64,000 nt of DNA from Streptomyces sp. TRM70350 (GTDB lineage: Bacteria > Actinomycetota > Actinomycetes > Streptomycetales > Streptomycetaceae): contig NZ_JAHUXH010000005.1 in the NCBI RefSeq assembly GCF_019219825.1, forward strand, positions 1 through 64,000, written 5' to 3'. The notes under the pieces were generated by a model, which did not search any database, was not told where the DNA came from, and worked only from the letters and a program-made list of their open reading frames with translations. Below, piece by piece: positions 1-10,181 of this stretch. Numbering within the stretch: position 1 is the first letter of the stretch; each line of letters begins with the position of its first letter. A program made the translations under genes and the position numbers.

Positions 1-132
1 CTAGCAGCCGACGGCTGGGCAGCGCCCAAAGGGGCGCGGGGCTGCATCGATATGCGGCTCCGCCGCGTGGGCGCGACCAGCCACAACGGCGCCGCACACG
101 ACCACCACGCACCCGCCCTGCCCGCGGAACGG
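1..132. repeat. Streptomyces 3'-UTR type repeat with small hairpin
   Basis: Non-coding stretch between the window edge and the first gene. It contains a short hairpin, GCGCCC-aaag-GGGCGC at 22-37, followed by a CGACCAGCCACAACGGC string. This combination resembles a common 3'-UTR element scattered through Streptomyces genomes (recognised from memory). It probably ends the minus-strand gene at 133-972, or a gene to the left that is not visible. Confidence 0.5.
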
Positions 133-972
133 CTAGTCCGCGTCCAGCACGAACGACGTCCGCAACGTCCCGAACCCCGCCGTCTTCCCCTCCAGCAGAT
201 ACGTCCCCGCCCCGGCCACCCCCGCCGGAGGCGTCCCGCACTCCGGGGCGCTCGGCTTGCGGTCCCACTGCACGGTGTACGTGATGCTGCTCCCCGCCGG
301 CACCCGGTACAGCAGGCTCCCGGCACCCTGGGGACAGTCGGCCGACGACCAGTACGTGTCGTCGCTCCCCGCCTGAGTCACCGTCAGCACCGCACTCCGC
401 GGCCCGAGGTCGACCTTGCAGTCACTGCCGGAGGTGTTCTTCGCGGTCAGCCGGAACGCGGGCGTCTCGTCGGGCGAGTACGCGTTGCGCACGCTGCGCA
501 GGGTCAACGTCACCGCGTTCGCGGTGCACGTGGGCAGCGAGGACCCGGCCGGCAGCGTGTCGCCCGTACCGACACCACCGCCGGAGGCACCCTCAGCCGT
601 ACCGCCGGAACCAGCCCCGCCCGAGGCGTCGGACCCACCGGCGTCGCCCGAACCCGCACCGGAACTGTCGCCCGTGCCGTCGCCGGACCCGTCCCCGGCA
701 CCGGTCCCGCCGGAGTCCTCGTCGCCCGACTCGTCGCGCCCGCCCGGCGCTTCGGAGATCGCGGGCCCGGAACCGGACGGCCCCGGCGTGATGGAGGGCG
801 CGGGATTCTTGCCGTCGGAGCCGTTCGCGCCAGTGCCGCTTCCGCCGCCGCCGGACGTCACGACCCAGGTGATCAGCAGGGCCAGCAGGGCGACCACGGA
901 CAGCAGGACGACCCTCCGTCGCCAGTAGATGGAGGAGGGAAGCGGCCCGACCGGATTGCGCAGAGATCCCAC
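133..972 (-). CDS. Membrane-anchored extracytoplasmic protein of unknown function
   Basis: Predicted 279 aa from a GTG start at 972; upstream in-frame codons give a poor basic sequence overlapping mutY. One transmembrane segment (about residues 21-39) is followed by a long low-complexity linker rich in Gly, Ser, Asp and Ala (about 40-150). A C-terminal domain with four or more cysteines follows, with the spacing of a beta-sandwich resembling DUF4232-like secreted domains. The topology suggests a short cytoplasmic N-terminus and an exposed C-terminal domain. It is divergent from mutY with about 240 bp between starts. The biochemical function is unknown; the family guess rests on pattern only. 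Confidence 0.75.
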   Translation of the reverse strand: MGSLRNPVGPLPSSIYWRRRVVLLSVVALLALLITWVVTSGGGGSGTGANGSDGKNPAPSITPGPSGSGPAISEAPGGRDESGDEDSGGTGAGDGSGDGTGDSSGAGSGDAGGSDASGGAGSGGTAEGASGGGVGTGDTLPAGSSLPTCTANAVTLTLRSVRNAYSPDETPAFRLTAKNTSGSDCKVDLGPRSAVLTVTQAGSDDTYWSSADCPQGAGSLLYRVPAGSSITYTVQWDRKPSAPECGTPPAGVAGAGTYLLEGKTAGFGTLRTSFVLDAD

Positions 973-1211
973 GGCGCAAACTGTACGAGAGATCGGTGCC
1001 GTCACTGGCCCCACCCGCCGCCCGGAGCCACAACTTTTACGGATCATCATCCCGGAAACGTCCTGCGGAGCTACGACAGTTGGGTGCGCCGGGCACAGCG
1101 GCGAGCCCGCGGGGCCGCGCCGTTCGCACCTTCGGCCGTGGTCTGCCGCCCCGCGAAACGCTCCGCAGCAGCACGGTCGATCCGCCCCGACATGGCAGGA
1201 TCGGAACTGCC

Positions 1212-2159
1212 ATGACTGCTCCCACAAAGCCCCCGCAGGCCAGCCCCACCGAGGCCCTCCCCGGCTCCCCGCGCGGAGAGATCCGCGGAGAGCACCTCCA
1301 CTCCCCCGTCATCTCCTGGTTCGACGAGCACGCGCGCGACCTGCCCTGGCGGCGGCCGGAGGCCGGCGCGTGGGGCGTGATGGTCAGCGAGTTCATGCTC
1401 CAGCAGACCCCGGTCAACCGCGTGCTGCCCGTCTACGAGCAGTGGCTGGCCCGCTGGCCCCGCCCCGCCGACCTCGCCAAGGAGGCCCCCGGCGAGGCCG
1501 TCCGCGCCTGGGGCCGACTCGGCTACCCGCGCCGCGCCCTGCGCCTGCACGGCGCCGCCGTCGCCATAACGGAACGGCACGGCGGCGACGTACCCACCGA
1601 CCACGCCCAGCTCCTCGCGCTGCCCGGCATCGGCGAGTACACGGCGGCGGCCGTGGCGTCGTTCGCCTACGGACAGCGGCATGCCGTGCTCGACACCAAC
1701 GTCCGCCGGGTGTTCGCCCGCGCGGTCACCGGCGTGCAGTACCCGCCGAACGCGACGACGGCCGCCGAGCGCAGGCTGGCGCGGGCCCTGCTCCCGGACG
1801 ACGAGCGGATCGCCGCCCGCTGGGCCGCCGCCTCGATGGAACTGGGCGCGCTGGTGTGCACGGCCAAGAACGAGGGCTGCCACCGCTGCCCGATCGCCGC
1901 GCAGTGCGCCTGGCGGCTGGCGGGCAAGCCGGAGCACGAGGGTCCGCCGCGGCGCGGGCAGACGTACGCCGGTACGGACCGTCAGGTGCGCGGCAAGCTG
2001 CTCGCCGTGCTGCGCGAGGCGCACGCACCCGTCCCGCAGGCGCTCCTCGACCGGGTGTGGCACGAGCCGGTCCAGCGCGCCCGCGCCCTGGACGGCCTGG
2101 TCTCCGACGGTCTGGTGGAGCCGCTGCCGGGCGGCTTGTACCGGCTGCCGCTGAGCTGA
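1212..2159 (+). CDS. mutY: A/G-specific adenine glycosylase MutY
   Basis: Base-excision repair glycosylase that removes adenine mispaired with 8-oxoguanine. 315 aa from ATG 1212. Visible landmarks are the catalytic glutamate in SEFMLQQTPV (Glu60), the helix-hairpin-helix loop LPGIGEY (about 138-144), the catalytic aspartate in VLDTNVRR (Asp161), and a [4Fe-4S] cluster motif C-x6-C-x2-C-x5-C at Cys216, 223, 226 and 232. The protein stops soon after the cluster, so it has little of the C-terminal NUDIX-like 8-oxoG recognition domain found in the E. coli enzyme; short MutY forms are usual in Streptomyces. It appears monocistronic, upstream of sigE. Confidence 0.95.
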   Translation: MTAPTKPPQASPTEALPGSPRGEIRGEHLHSPVISWFDEHARDLPWRRPEAGAWGVMVSEFMLQQTPVNRVLPVYEQWLARWPRPADLAKEAPGEAVRAWGRLGYPRRALRLHGAAVAITERHGGDVPTDHAQLLALPGIGEYTAAAVASFAYGQRHAVLDTNVRRVFARAVTGVQYPPNATTAAERRLARALLPDDERIAARWAAASMELGALVCTAKNEGCHRCPIAAQCAWRLAGKPEHEGPPRRGQTYAGTDRQVRGKLLAVLREAHAPVPQALLDRVWHEPVQRARALDGLVSDGLVEPLPGGLYRLPLS

Positions 2160-2416
2160 CGTACAGAAGGATCACAGCCCGGGCGCACCGTCGCGTCCCA
2201 GCGCAGGCCACCCCTTCCGGCCCCCAAATCACCCCAAACCAACCCCATCTGAGCTGCACTTTTAACCATTTCCTACTTCCGTTACACAACTGACGGACAG
2301 CCGAGCGTTCGCCGCAGGCTGCTTCGGACAGCCCCGTGACAACGCCTCCGTAGCTTCATTTCTGCGCCCGGCAGTGGGGCGCAGGGACAGAAAAACGGGG
2401 ATGGAGGCGGTTGATC

Positions 2417-2965
2417 ATGGAGCAGGGTGGCGTGGGCGAAGTGCTCGAGTTCGAGGAGTACGTCCGCACCCGGCAGGACGCGCTGTTGCGCAGCGCCCGT
2501 CGGCTGGTCCCGGACCCGGTCGACGCCCAGGACCTGCTCCAGACGGCACTGGCCCGGACGTACGGCCGCTGGGACGGCATAGCCGACAAGCGACTGGCGG
2601 ACGCCTATCTGCGCCGGGTCATGATCAACACGCGGACCGAGTGGTGGCGGGCCCGCAAGCTGGAGGAGGTGCCCACCGAGCAGCTCCCGGAGGCATGCGT
2701 GGACGACTCCTCGGAGCAGCACGCGGACCGTGCCCTGCTGATGGACGTCATGAGGGTGCTGGCCCCCAAGCAGCGCAGTGTGGTCGTGCTGCGACACTGG
2801 GAACAGATGTCCACGGAGGAGACGGCCGCAGCCCTCGGCATGTCGGCCGGAACGGTCAAGAGCACGCTGCACCGGGCGCTCGCCCGGCTCCGGGAGGAGC
2901 TGGAGGCCCGCGATCTGGACGCACGCGCGCTGGAGCGTGAGGAGCGGGAGCGTTGCGCGGCCTGA
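2417..2965 (+). CDS. sigE: ECF sigma factor SigE (cell-envelope stress)
   Basis: 182 aa group IV sigma factor with sigma-2 (about residues 10-75) and sigma-4 (about 110-165) regions. Landmarks include the DAQDLLQTAL and WWRARK segments and the AAALGMSAGTVKS helix-turn-helix. The ATG at 2417 is preceded by GGAGG at good spacing. An in-frame TTG lies 6 nt upstream, so the start could move by two codons. Followed by cseA, cseB and cseC in the arrangement known from S. coelicolor, where CseC senses wall damage, CseB activates sigE, and SigE drives wall-repair genes. No cognate anti-sigma gene is adjacent, as expected for this system. Confidence 0.96.
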   Translation: MEQGGVGEVLEFEEYVRTRQDALLRSARRLVPDPVDAQDLLQTALARTYGRWDGIADKRLADAYLRRVMINTRTEWWRARKLEEVPTEQLPEACVDDSSEQHADRALLMDVMRVLAPKQRSVVVLRHWEQMSTEETAAALGMSAGTVKSTLHRALARLREELEARDLDARALEREERERCAA

Positions 2966-3645
2966 CCGGCAGGGCCGGTGTCGACACCGGCCCCGGGCCC
3001 ACCCCGGCCCGAGGCACCTTGCAGGCGGTGATCACGGCGGTGACCGTGCTCACCGCCCTGAGCCTTTTACTGTCCGCCTGTGCCACGGGCGGCACCGGTG
3101 CCCGGGACGAGGGTCCGGCGCACGACGACTCGGTGGCGGACACGGCGACGACTCCGGCCGCCCACGCCTCCGCGGTGCCCGAGTCCAGGACGCTGTCCCG
3201 GGCCGCGGCGGTCAGGCTGCTGCTGTCGGATCCGCATGTCTCGGCGGCGGTCAAACGCGACCTGAAGCCGTGCGTCGCCGACGAGTACCCGGTCGACCTG
3301 TCGTACGGCGATCTGACCGGCGGGGATGTCGAGGACGTCGTCGTCAACGTCGTGACCTGCAGCGACGTCGTCGGCATCGGCTCGTACGTGTATCGCGAGG
3401 AGGGCGGTTCCTACCAGAATGTCTTCAAGGCGGAAGAGCCGCCGGTCTATGCCGAGATAGACCGCGGTGACCTGGTGATCACCAAACAGGTGTACGAGAA
3501 GGGCGACCCGGTGTCCAGCCCGTCCGGCGAGAACGTGATCACGTACCGCTGGAGCGCGGGACGCTTCACCGAGGAGTACCGCACGCGCAACGACTACAGC
3601 ACGGTCGTCGGGGCCGAGCCGACCGTGGCGCCCGAGAGCAACTGA
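2953..3645 (+). CDS. cseA: CseA lipoprotein, negative modulator of the SigE response
   Basis: 230 aa from TTG 2953, overlapping the end of sigE by 13 nt, so translation is probably coupled. A basic N-terminus, a hydrophobic stretch and the lipobox LLSAC place lipidated Cys43 at the membrane surface. The mature part has a Ser/Thr/Ala-rich spacer and a compact domain with two further cysteines (KPCVADEY and VTCSDVV). In S. coelicolor CseA dampens sigE operon expression, probably by acting on the CseC sensor domain. The call rests on operon position and lipoprotein architecture. Confidence 0.93.
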   Translation: MRGLTGRAGVDTGPGPTPARGTLQAVITAVTVLTALSLLLSACATGGTGARDEGPAHDDSVADTATTPAAHASAVPESRTLSRAAAVRLLLSDPHVSAAVKRDLKPCVADEYPVDLSYGDLTGGDVEDVVVNVVTCSDVVGIGSYVYREEGGSYQNVFKAEEPPVYAEIDRGDLVITKQVYEKGDPVSSPSGENVITYRWSAGRFTEEYRTRNDYSTVVGAEPTVAPESN

Positions 3646-3693
3646 CCGAGCACCGACCCAACGGACCCCAACGGATACGGACTGAGAGCACGG

Positions 3694-4404
3694 ATGGCAG
3701 ACCAGACCCACGTCCTGTTCGTCGAGGACGACGACGTCATCCGCGAGGCCACCCAGCTCGCCCTGGAGCGGGACGGCTTCGCGGTCACCGCGATGCCCGA
3801 CGGCCTGTCGGGGCTGGAGGCGTTCCGGGCGAACCGGCCGGACATCGCTCTGCTGGACGTCATGGTGCCGGGCCTCGACGGGGTCAGTCTGTGCCGCCGT
3901 ATCCGCGACGAGTCGACCGTGCCAGTGATCATGCTGTCGGCGCGGGCCGACTCGATCGACGTGGTCCTCGGCCTGGAGGCGGGCGCCGACGACTACGTGA
4001 CCAAGCCGTTCGACGGTGCCGTGCTGGTCGCCCGGATCCGGGCGGTGCTGCGCCGGTTCGGGCACGCGAGTGGCGGCGCGGCGGGTCGGCCGGAGGGGGC
4101 GGACTCCTCGGCCGGCGGCGGGGTGCTGACCTTCGGGGATCTGGAGGTCGACACCGAGGGCATGGAGGTGCGCAAGGCCGGCCGCCCGGTGGCGCTCACA
4201 CCGACCGAGATGCGGCTGCTGCTGGAGTTCTCCTCCGCGCCGGGCACGGTGCTGTCCCGGGACAAGCTGCTGGAGCGCGTGTGGGACTACGGCTGGGGCG
4301 GGGACACCCGCGTCGTCGACGTCCATGTGCAGCGGCTGCGTACGAAGATCGGTCAGGACCGGATCGAGACGGTCCGCGGCTTCGGCTACAAGCTGAAGCC
4401 CTGA
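3694..4404 (+). CDS. cseB: Response regulator CseB (OmpR family)
   Basis: 236 aa OmpR/PhoB-type regulator. The receiver domain has the acidic pocket FVEDDD (residues 10-14), phospho-acceptor Asp55 in LLDVMVPG and conserved Lys104 in YVTKPF. A Gly/Ala-rich linker (about 122-140) leads to a winged-helix output domain with LTPTEMRLL and RVVDVHVQRLRTK. It should be phosphorylated by CseC, encoded 20 nt downstream, and activate the sigE promoter upstream of the operon. The ATG start is followed by a standard receiver N-terminus. Confidence 0.96.
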   Translation: MADQTHVLFVEDDDVIREATQLALERDGFAVTAMPDGLSGLEAFRANRPDIALLDVMVPGLDGVSLCRRIRDESTVPVIMLSARADSIDVVLGLEAGADDYVTKPFDGAVLVARIRAVLRRFGHASGGAAGRPEGADSSAGGGVLTFGDLEVDTEGMEVRKAGRPVALTPTEMRLLLEFSSAPGTVLSRDKLLERVWDYGWGGDTRVVDVHVQRLRTKIGQDRIETVRGFGYKLKP

Positions 4405-4423
4405 GGCGGGGCGGGACACGTCG

Positions 4424-5770
4424 ATGCGGGGGATCACCCGACGCCTGGTCGGGGCGCGTGTGCGGTGTACGGGTATCCGTACGGGACTCAAGTGGAAGCT
4501 CAGCGCGGCGATCACGCTGGTCGGCGCGCTGGTCGCGATCGTGCTCAGCCTGGTCGTGCACAACGCCGCCCGGGTCTCGATGCTGGACAACGCCCGCGAC
4601 CTCGCCGACGAGCGGGTGCGGATCGCCCAGCGCAACTACGAGCTGTCCGGGCGGCCCAACTTCCCCGACATCAAGATCGACGACCCGGACCTGCCGTCCG
4701 CGCTGCGGGCGAAGGTCGAGGCCGGGCGGCGGGCGACCTACGTGACCGACCGGCCCGGTGGCGGGCCGGGCATCTGGGCGGCCGTGCCGCTCAAGGACGG
4801 GCGTGTGCTGTCCCTGCACACCGGGTTCACCGACCGCAGCACGGACATCCTCAAGGACCTCGACCAGGCCCTGGTCATCGGCTCCATCGCGGTGGTTCTC
4901 GGCGGCAGCGCGCTCGGCGTGCTCATCGGCGGGCAGCTGTCGCGCCGGCTGCGCAAGGCGGCGTCCGCCGCGAACCAGGTCGCCAGGGGCGAGCCGGACG
5001 TGCGGGTGCGCGAGGCCATCGGCGGGGTCGTGCGGGACGAGACCGACGACCTCGCGCGGGCCGTGGACGCGATGGCGGACACGCTTCAGCAGCGGCTGGA
5101 GGCGGAGCGCCGGGTCACCGCCGACATCGCGCACGAGCTGCGCACGCCGGTGACGGGGCTGCTGACCGCCGCCGAGCTGCTGCCGCCGGGCCGCCCGACC
5201 GAGCTGGTGCTGGACCGGGCGAAGGCCATGCGCACGCTCGTCGAGGACGTGCTGGAGGTGGCCCGCCTCGACGGGGCCTCCGAGCGGGCCGAGCTGCAGG
5301 ACATCATGCTGGGCGAGTTCGTCGCCCGGCGGGTGGCGGCGAAGGACGCGGAGATCGGCGTGCAGGTGGTGCACGAGTCGGAGGTGACGACCGATCCGCG
5401 CCGCCTGGAACGCGTGCTGTTCAATCTGCTCGCCAACGCCGCCCGGCACGGCAGGCCGCCCATAGAGGTCACCGTCGAGGGCCGGGTCATCCGCGTCCGC
5501 GACCATGGGCCGGGCTTCCCCGAGGACCTGCTGGCCGAGGGCCCGAGCCGGTTCCGTACCGGCAGCAAGGACCGCGCCGGGGTCGGTCACGGCCTGGGCC
5601 TGACCATCGCGGCCGGTCAGGCGAGGGTGCTGGGCGCCCGCCTGACCTTCCGCAACGTCCGCCCACCGGGGGCCGCCGACCACAGACCGGCCGAGGGCGC
5701 GGTCGCCGTCCTGTGGCTGCCGGAACACGCGCCGACGAACACGGGGAGTTATCCGATGCCGGCCGACTGA
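4424..5770 (+). CDS. cseC: Sensor histidine kinase CseC
   Basis: 448 aa membrane kinase. Two transmembrane helices (about 25-46 and 150-171) frame a roughly 100-residue extracytoplasmic sensor domain. A HAMP-like segment follows (about 171-225), then the DHp motif ADIAHELRTP with phospho-acceptor His237, and the ATPase N-box NLLANAARHG (about 334-342), G1 box DHGPGF and G2 box GVGHGLGL. It senses cell-wall damage such as that caused by wall-active antibiotics or lysozyme and phosphorylates CseB. Last gene of the operon, convergent with the VOC gene. Confidence 0.95.
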   Translation: MRGITRRLVGARVRCTGIRTGLKWKLSAAITLVGALVAIVLSLVVHNAARVSMLDNARDLADERVRIAQRNYELSGRPNFPDIKIDDPDLPSALRAKVEAGRRATYVTDRPGGGPGIWAAVPLKDGRVLSLHTGFTDRSTDILKDLDQALVIGSIAVVLGGSALGVLIGGQLSRRLRKAASAANQVARGEPDVRVREAIGGVVRDETDDLARAVDAMADTLQQRLEAERRVTADIAHELRTPVTGLLTAAELLPPGRPTELVLDRAKAMRTLVEDVLEVARLDGASERAELQDIMLGEFVARRVAAKDAEIGVQVVHESEVTTDPRRLERVLFNLLANAARHGRPPIEVTVEGRVIRVRDHGPGFPEDLLAEGPSRFRTGSKDRAGVGHGLGLTIAAGQARVLGARLTFRNVRPPGAADHRPAEGAVAVLWLPEHAPTNTGSYPMPAD

Positions 5771-5875
5771 GCGCTCCGCGGGAAGCCGCGATCGGCCGCC
5801 GATCGTCTGAAGGCTGCTCGTGGCACGCCGTGACTGGTCGTGGCAGGTCGTGGCTGGTCCACGACAGGGGTCGGC

Positions 5876-6313
5876 TCAGACGCCGAAGTCCTTCGAGAAG
5901 TCCAGCTCCTCGCTGCGCTCCGTCAGCGAGTACCAGTTGCCGTTGTCGTCGCGGAAGATCGCCTCCACCCCGTACGGCCGCTCCTGCGGCTCCTGCAGGA
6001 ACTCCACCCCGCGCGCCCGGAACGTCTCGTAGTCACCCCGGCAGTCGTCCGTACGGAACGCGCCCGCGCCGATGACCCCCTTGCTGACCAGCTTCTTCAG
6101 CGCCTCGGAGGACTCGGCGTCGAGACCGGGCCCGTCCAGGCTCATCAGGGCCAGCTCCACGTCCGGCTGCTCCTTGGCGCCGACGGTGACCCACCGCATG
6201 TCGCCCATCGGGACCTCGCTGCGCACCTCGAAGCCGAGCTTCTCGGTGAAGAAGGCCTTGGTGCGCTGCTGGTCGAAGGTCCACACGGTGGTGATGCCCA
6301 GGCCGGTGATCAT
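5876..6313 (-). CDS. VOC family (glyoxalase/bleomycin-resistance fold) protein
   Basis: 145 aa protein from ATG 6313, preceded by a GGAG box. The beta-alpha-beta-beta-beta repeats of the VOC fold are visible: a start such as ITTVWTFDQQRTKAFF, and a C-terminal FRDDNGNWYSL segment typical of metal-site or dimer-interface strands. It lies 59 nt downstream of the AraC-type regulator on the same strand, so the two probably form an operon. The substrate cannot be told; glyoxalase, dioxygenase and drug-binding roles all occur in this fold. Confidence 0.85.
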   Translation of the reverse strand: MITGLGITTVWTFDQQRTKAFFTEKLGFEVRSEVPMGDMRWVTVGAKEQPDVELALMSLDGPGLDAESSEALKKLVSKGVIGAGAFRTDDCRGDYETFRARGVEFLQEPQERPYGVEAIFRDDNGNWYSLTERSEELDFSKDFGV

Positions 6314-6372
6314 GGCTCTGCTCTCCTGCGTCGGGTAACGGCTTGTGTTCGTCACCGTAGGCAGGGCACGGC

Positions 6373-6837
6373 TCAGGGCGCTTCTCCAGAATTGCGGTCC
6401 TGATCGGGGAGCGCGCGCCGTGGGAAACCGCCGGCCCACAGCATCGCGTAGCACCCGGGTATCAGGGCCGCCCCGCTGCCGACGTGCTTCGTCCGGTACT
6501 CGCTGGGCGTCAGACCGGTGCGCGCCTTGAAGCGGGTCGAGAAGGTGCCGAGGCTGCTGAAGCCGACCAGGTGGCAGATCTCCGTGACGGTGAGGTCGGC
6601 GGCGCGCAGCAGTTCCTCCGCCCGCTCGATCCGGCGGTGCGTGAGGTACTGGCCGGGTGTCTCGCCGTATGCCTCCTTGAAGGCGCGGACGAAGTGGTAC
6701 CGCGAGTACCCGGCGTGTGCGGCGACCGCGTCCAGGTCGAGTGCGGGGTCGGCCCAGTCGCGGTCCATCGCGTCCTTCGCCAGCCGCAGCCGGCGCATCT
6801 TGTCCATGCGCCCGATCGTGACACGGGGCACTGACAT
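6373..6837 (-). CDS. AraC-family transcriptional regulator, DNA-binding domain only
   Basis: 154 aa. Both helix-turn-helix motifs of the AraC domain are present: LDAVAAHAGYSRYHFVRAFK and, later, VTEICHLVGFSSLGTFSTRFK, with the conserved TGLTPSEYR tail (about residues 25-120). There is no N-terminal cupin or other ligand domain, which makes it a SoxS/MarA-like short form. The C-terminal 35 residues are poorly conserved and contain a single cysteine. Likely co-transcribed with the VOC protein gene downstream, which it may control. Confidence 0.88.
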   Translation of the reverse strand: MSVPRVTIGRMDKMRRLRLAKDAMDRDWADPALDLDAVAAHAGYSRYHFVRAFKEAYGETPGQYLTHRRIERAEELLRAADLTVTEICHLVGFSSLGTFSTRFKARTGLTPSEYRTKHVGSGAALIPGCYAMLWAGGFPRRALPDQDRNSGEAP

Positions 6838-6865
6838 CGGCCTCGGCGCCTTGCGTCCGCCCGGC

Positions 6866-8487
<1,622 letters not shown>

Positions 8488-8538
8488 TTTTCTTTGCCAG
8501 GCAGTTGCCAGGAAGCACGAGGACGGACAGGCGGCACG

Positions 8539-9120
8539 ATGGACGGCACCAAGCAGCGACGACGCGGGGACACCCGTCGGCGCATCCAGGACGTGGCCCT
8601 GGACCTCTTCGCCGAACAGGGCTACGAGAAGACATCCCTGCGCGAGATCGCCGAACACCTGAATGTCACCAAGGCGGCGCTCTACTACCACTTCAAGACC
8701 AAGGAAGAGATCCTGGTCAGCATCTTCGACGACCTGATGCAGCCGATCGACGAGTTGATCGAGTGGGGCCGCCGTCAGCCGCACACCCTGGAGACGAAGC
8801 AGCAGATCGTACGGCGCTACAGCGAACACCTCGCCGACGCCGCGCCGTTGTTCCGCTTCATGCACGAGAACCAGGCGACGGTACGGGAGTTGCGCATCGG
8901 CGACCTGTTCAAGGAACGGATGAAGGGCCTGCGCCACATCATCATCGACCGGGACGCCACCCTGGCCGACCAGGTCCGCTGCGTGAGCGCCATCTTCACG
9001 CTGCACGCCGGGATGGTCTTCGTGATGCAGGAACTCGAAGGCGACCCCGAGGACAAGCGCGAGGCCATCCTCGAAGTCGCCGTCGACATGGTGACGCAGG
9101 CGCACAAGGGTGCGAGCTAG
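8539..9120 (+). CDS. TetR-family repressor of the adjacent efflux gene
   Basis: 193 aa from ATG 8539; the longer frame from 8494 would run through the operator region. The N-terminal helix-turn-helix is clear (LREIAEHLNVTKAALYYHF, about residues 34-52), followed by an all-helical ligand and dimer domain. It is divergent from the DHA2 transporter and separated from it only by the large inverted repeat, the standard layout of a drug-responsive TetR repressor. The ligand is unknown, but is probably a substrate of the pump. Confidence 0.93.
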   Translation: MDGTKQRRRGDTRRRIQDVALDLFAEQGYEKTSLREIAEHLNVTKAALYYHFKTKEEILVSIFDDLMQPIDELIEWGRRQPHTLETKQQIVRRYSEHLADAAPLFRFMHENQATVRELRIGDLFKERMKGLRHIIIDRDATLADQVRCVSAIFTLHAGMVFVMQELEGDPEDKREAILEVAVDMVTQAHKGAS

Positions 9121-9131
9121 GTCACACTCCC

Positions 9132-9824
9132 TCAGAGCCTGACGCCCTTGGTCCGCAGGAAGGCGACCGGGTCTATCGCGGTGCCGTAGTTGGCGGTGGT
9201 GCGGATCTCGAAGTGCAGGTGCGGACCGCTGGAGTTGCCGGTGTTGCCGGACAGGGCGATGCGCTGGCCGGTCGCGACGACCTGGCCGACCTTCACGTCG
9301 ACGCGGGACAGGTGGGCGTACTGCGAGAAGGTCCCGTTGCCGTGCTTGATGACGACGGCGTTGCCGTACGCGGGGCCGTCACCGGCGCCGTTGCCGCCGG
9401 CCTTGACGACCGTACCGCCGTGCGCGGCCACGACCTTGGTGCCGGTGGCCACGGCGAAGTCCTGCCCGCTGTGGGTGGACTGCCACATACCGCCGGCCTG
9501 GGCGTAGCTGGCGCTGAGCCGGTAGCCCTTCACCGGGCTGACCCAGGAGGCGGCCTTCTTGGCGGCGGCCGACTTGGCAACCACCTTGGCATTCGCCTTC
9601 TTGGCCGCGGCGACCTCGGCCGCCTTGGCCTGAGCCGCGGCCTGCGCCTCGACGGCCTGCGCGACACCGGTGGTGGCGGTCGTGGCAGTGGCCGTGGTGC
9701 TGTTGGCGGCGGCCGCGACCCCGGTCCCCAGCACGACCGAGGCGCCGAGACCGGCAGCCAGCACGGCCGCGCGGGTGCGGAGCTGGAACGTACGGGAAGA
9801 ACGGGACGTGACACGCGTGGACAT
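9132..9824 (-). CDS. Secreted M23-family peptidoglycan endopeptidase
   Basis: 230 aa from ATG 9824, chosen because GAGG sits 6 nt upstream; other in-frame ATGs upstream (for example 9836) lack a ribosome site. A signal peptide (about 1-40, ending AAAA) is followed by an Ala/Lys-rich linker (50-93) and a LytM/M23 domain. Zinc ligands are visible in HSGQD (His118, Asp122) and PHLHFEI (His202, His204). It should cut peptide cross-links in peptidoglycan outside the membrane. It is convergent with the TetR gene, with only 11 nt between stops. Confidence 0.9.
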   Translation of the reverse strand: MSTRVTSRSSRTFQLRTRAAVLAAGLGASVVLGTGVAAAANSTTATATTATTGVAQAVEAQAAAQAKAAEVAAAKKANAKVVAKSAAAKKAASWVSPVKGYRLSASYAQAGGMWQSTHSGQDFAVATGTKVVAAHGGTVVKAGGNGAGDGPAYGNAVVIKHGNGTFSQYAHLSRVDVKVGQVVATGQRIALSGNTGNSSGPHLHFEIRTTANYGTAIDPVAFLRTKGVRL

Positions 9825-10147
9825 GCGGAACCTCATGGGGGCGGGGACAGAGAAACCACTCGGCGCGAAAGGCGCCTGCCGGGTGGGCCATCCCTTGGTA
9901 CCCGGCGGACCCATAAAGCCCAAAACATGTGATCTACGATGGAATCTAGTAGCTCACCACAAAACTCCAGGAGTCTTGACAGAGGCCCCATCCAGGCTTA
10001 TTCCGCCTAAGTCGGCGAATCCGACACCTGAGTTACGAGAAAAAAGTCCGTTTTTGCCCGAAGCGGCCTTTCCACTATTCCGGCTAGTACCGGACAAATC
10101 GCCTGTGCGGCATATCACCGGCGGGCAAGATCCAACCGCCCCGGAAT
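9825..10147. promoter_or_regulatory. AT-rich upstream region of the M23 gene with a small palindrome
   Basis: About 320 nt without a convincing gene and much less GC-rich than its surroundings. On the minus strand a TAGATT box near 9944-9949 could be the -10 of the M23 promoter, leaving a leader of about 120 nt. A palindrome ACTCC-A-GGAGT lies at 9964-9974. On the plus strand TTGACA (9976-9981) is followed 17 nt later by TATTCC, a possible promoter reading toward the decayed gene. I looked for a c-di-AMP riboswitch, common before such peptidases, and could not see its core. Confidence 0.4.
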
Positions 10148-10181
10148 GTGACCGACGCTACGCTGCCGCTTCCTGCCAACA

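Noticed and set aside
52..1215. Long open frames on the plus strand over the first gene and mutY start
   Set aside because: Shadow of the minus-strand membrane protein; composition is Arg/Pro rich with no recognisable domain and no ribosome site.
2160..2416. A small gene between mutY and sigE
   Set aside because: Comparatively AT-rich leader with no convincing frame; better read as the sigE promoter and 5' region.
9825..10147. c-di-AMP (ydaO-type) riboswitch before the M23 peptidase
   Set aside because: Expected from precedent in Streptomyces wall hydrolases, but I could not find its conserved core strings in either strand.
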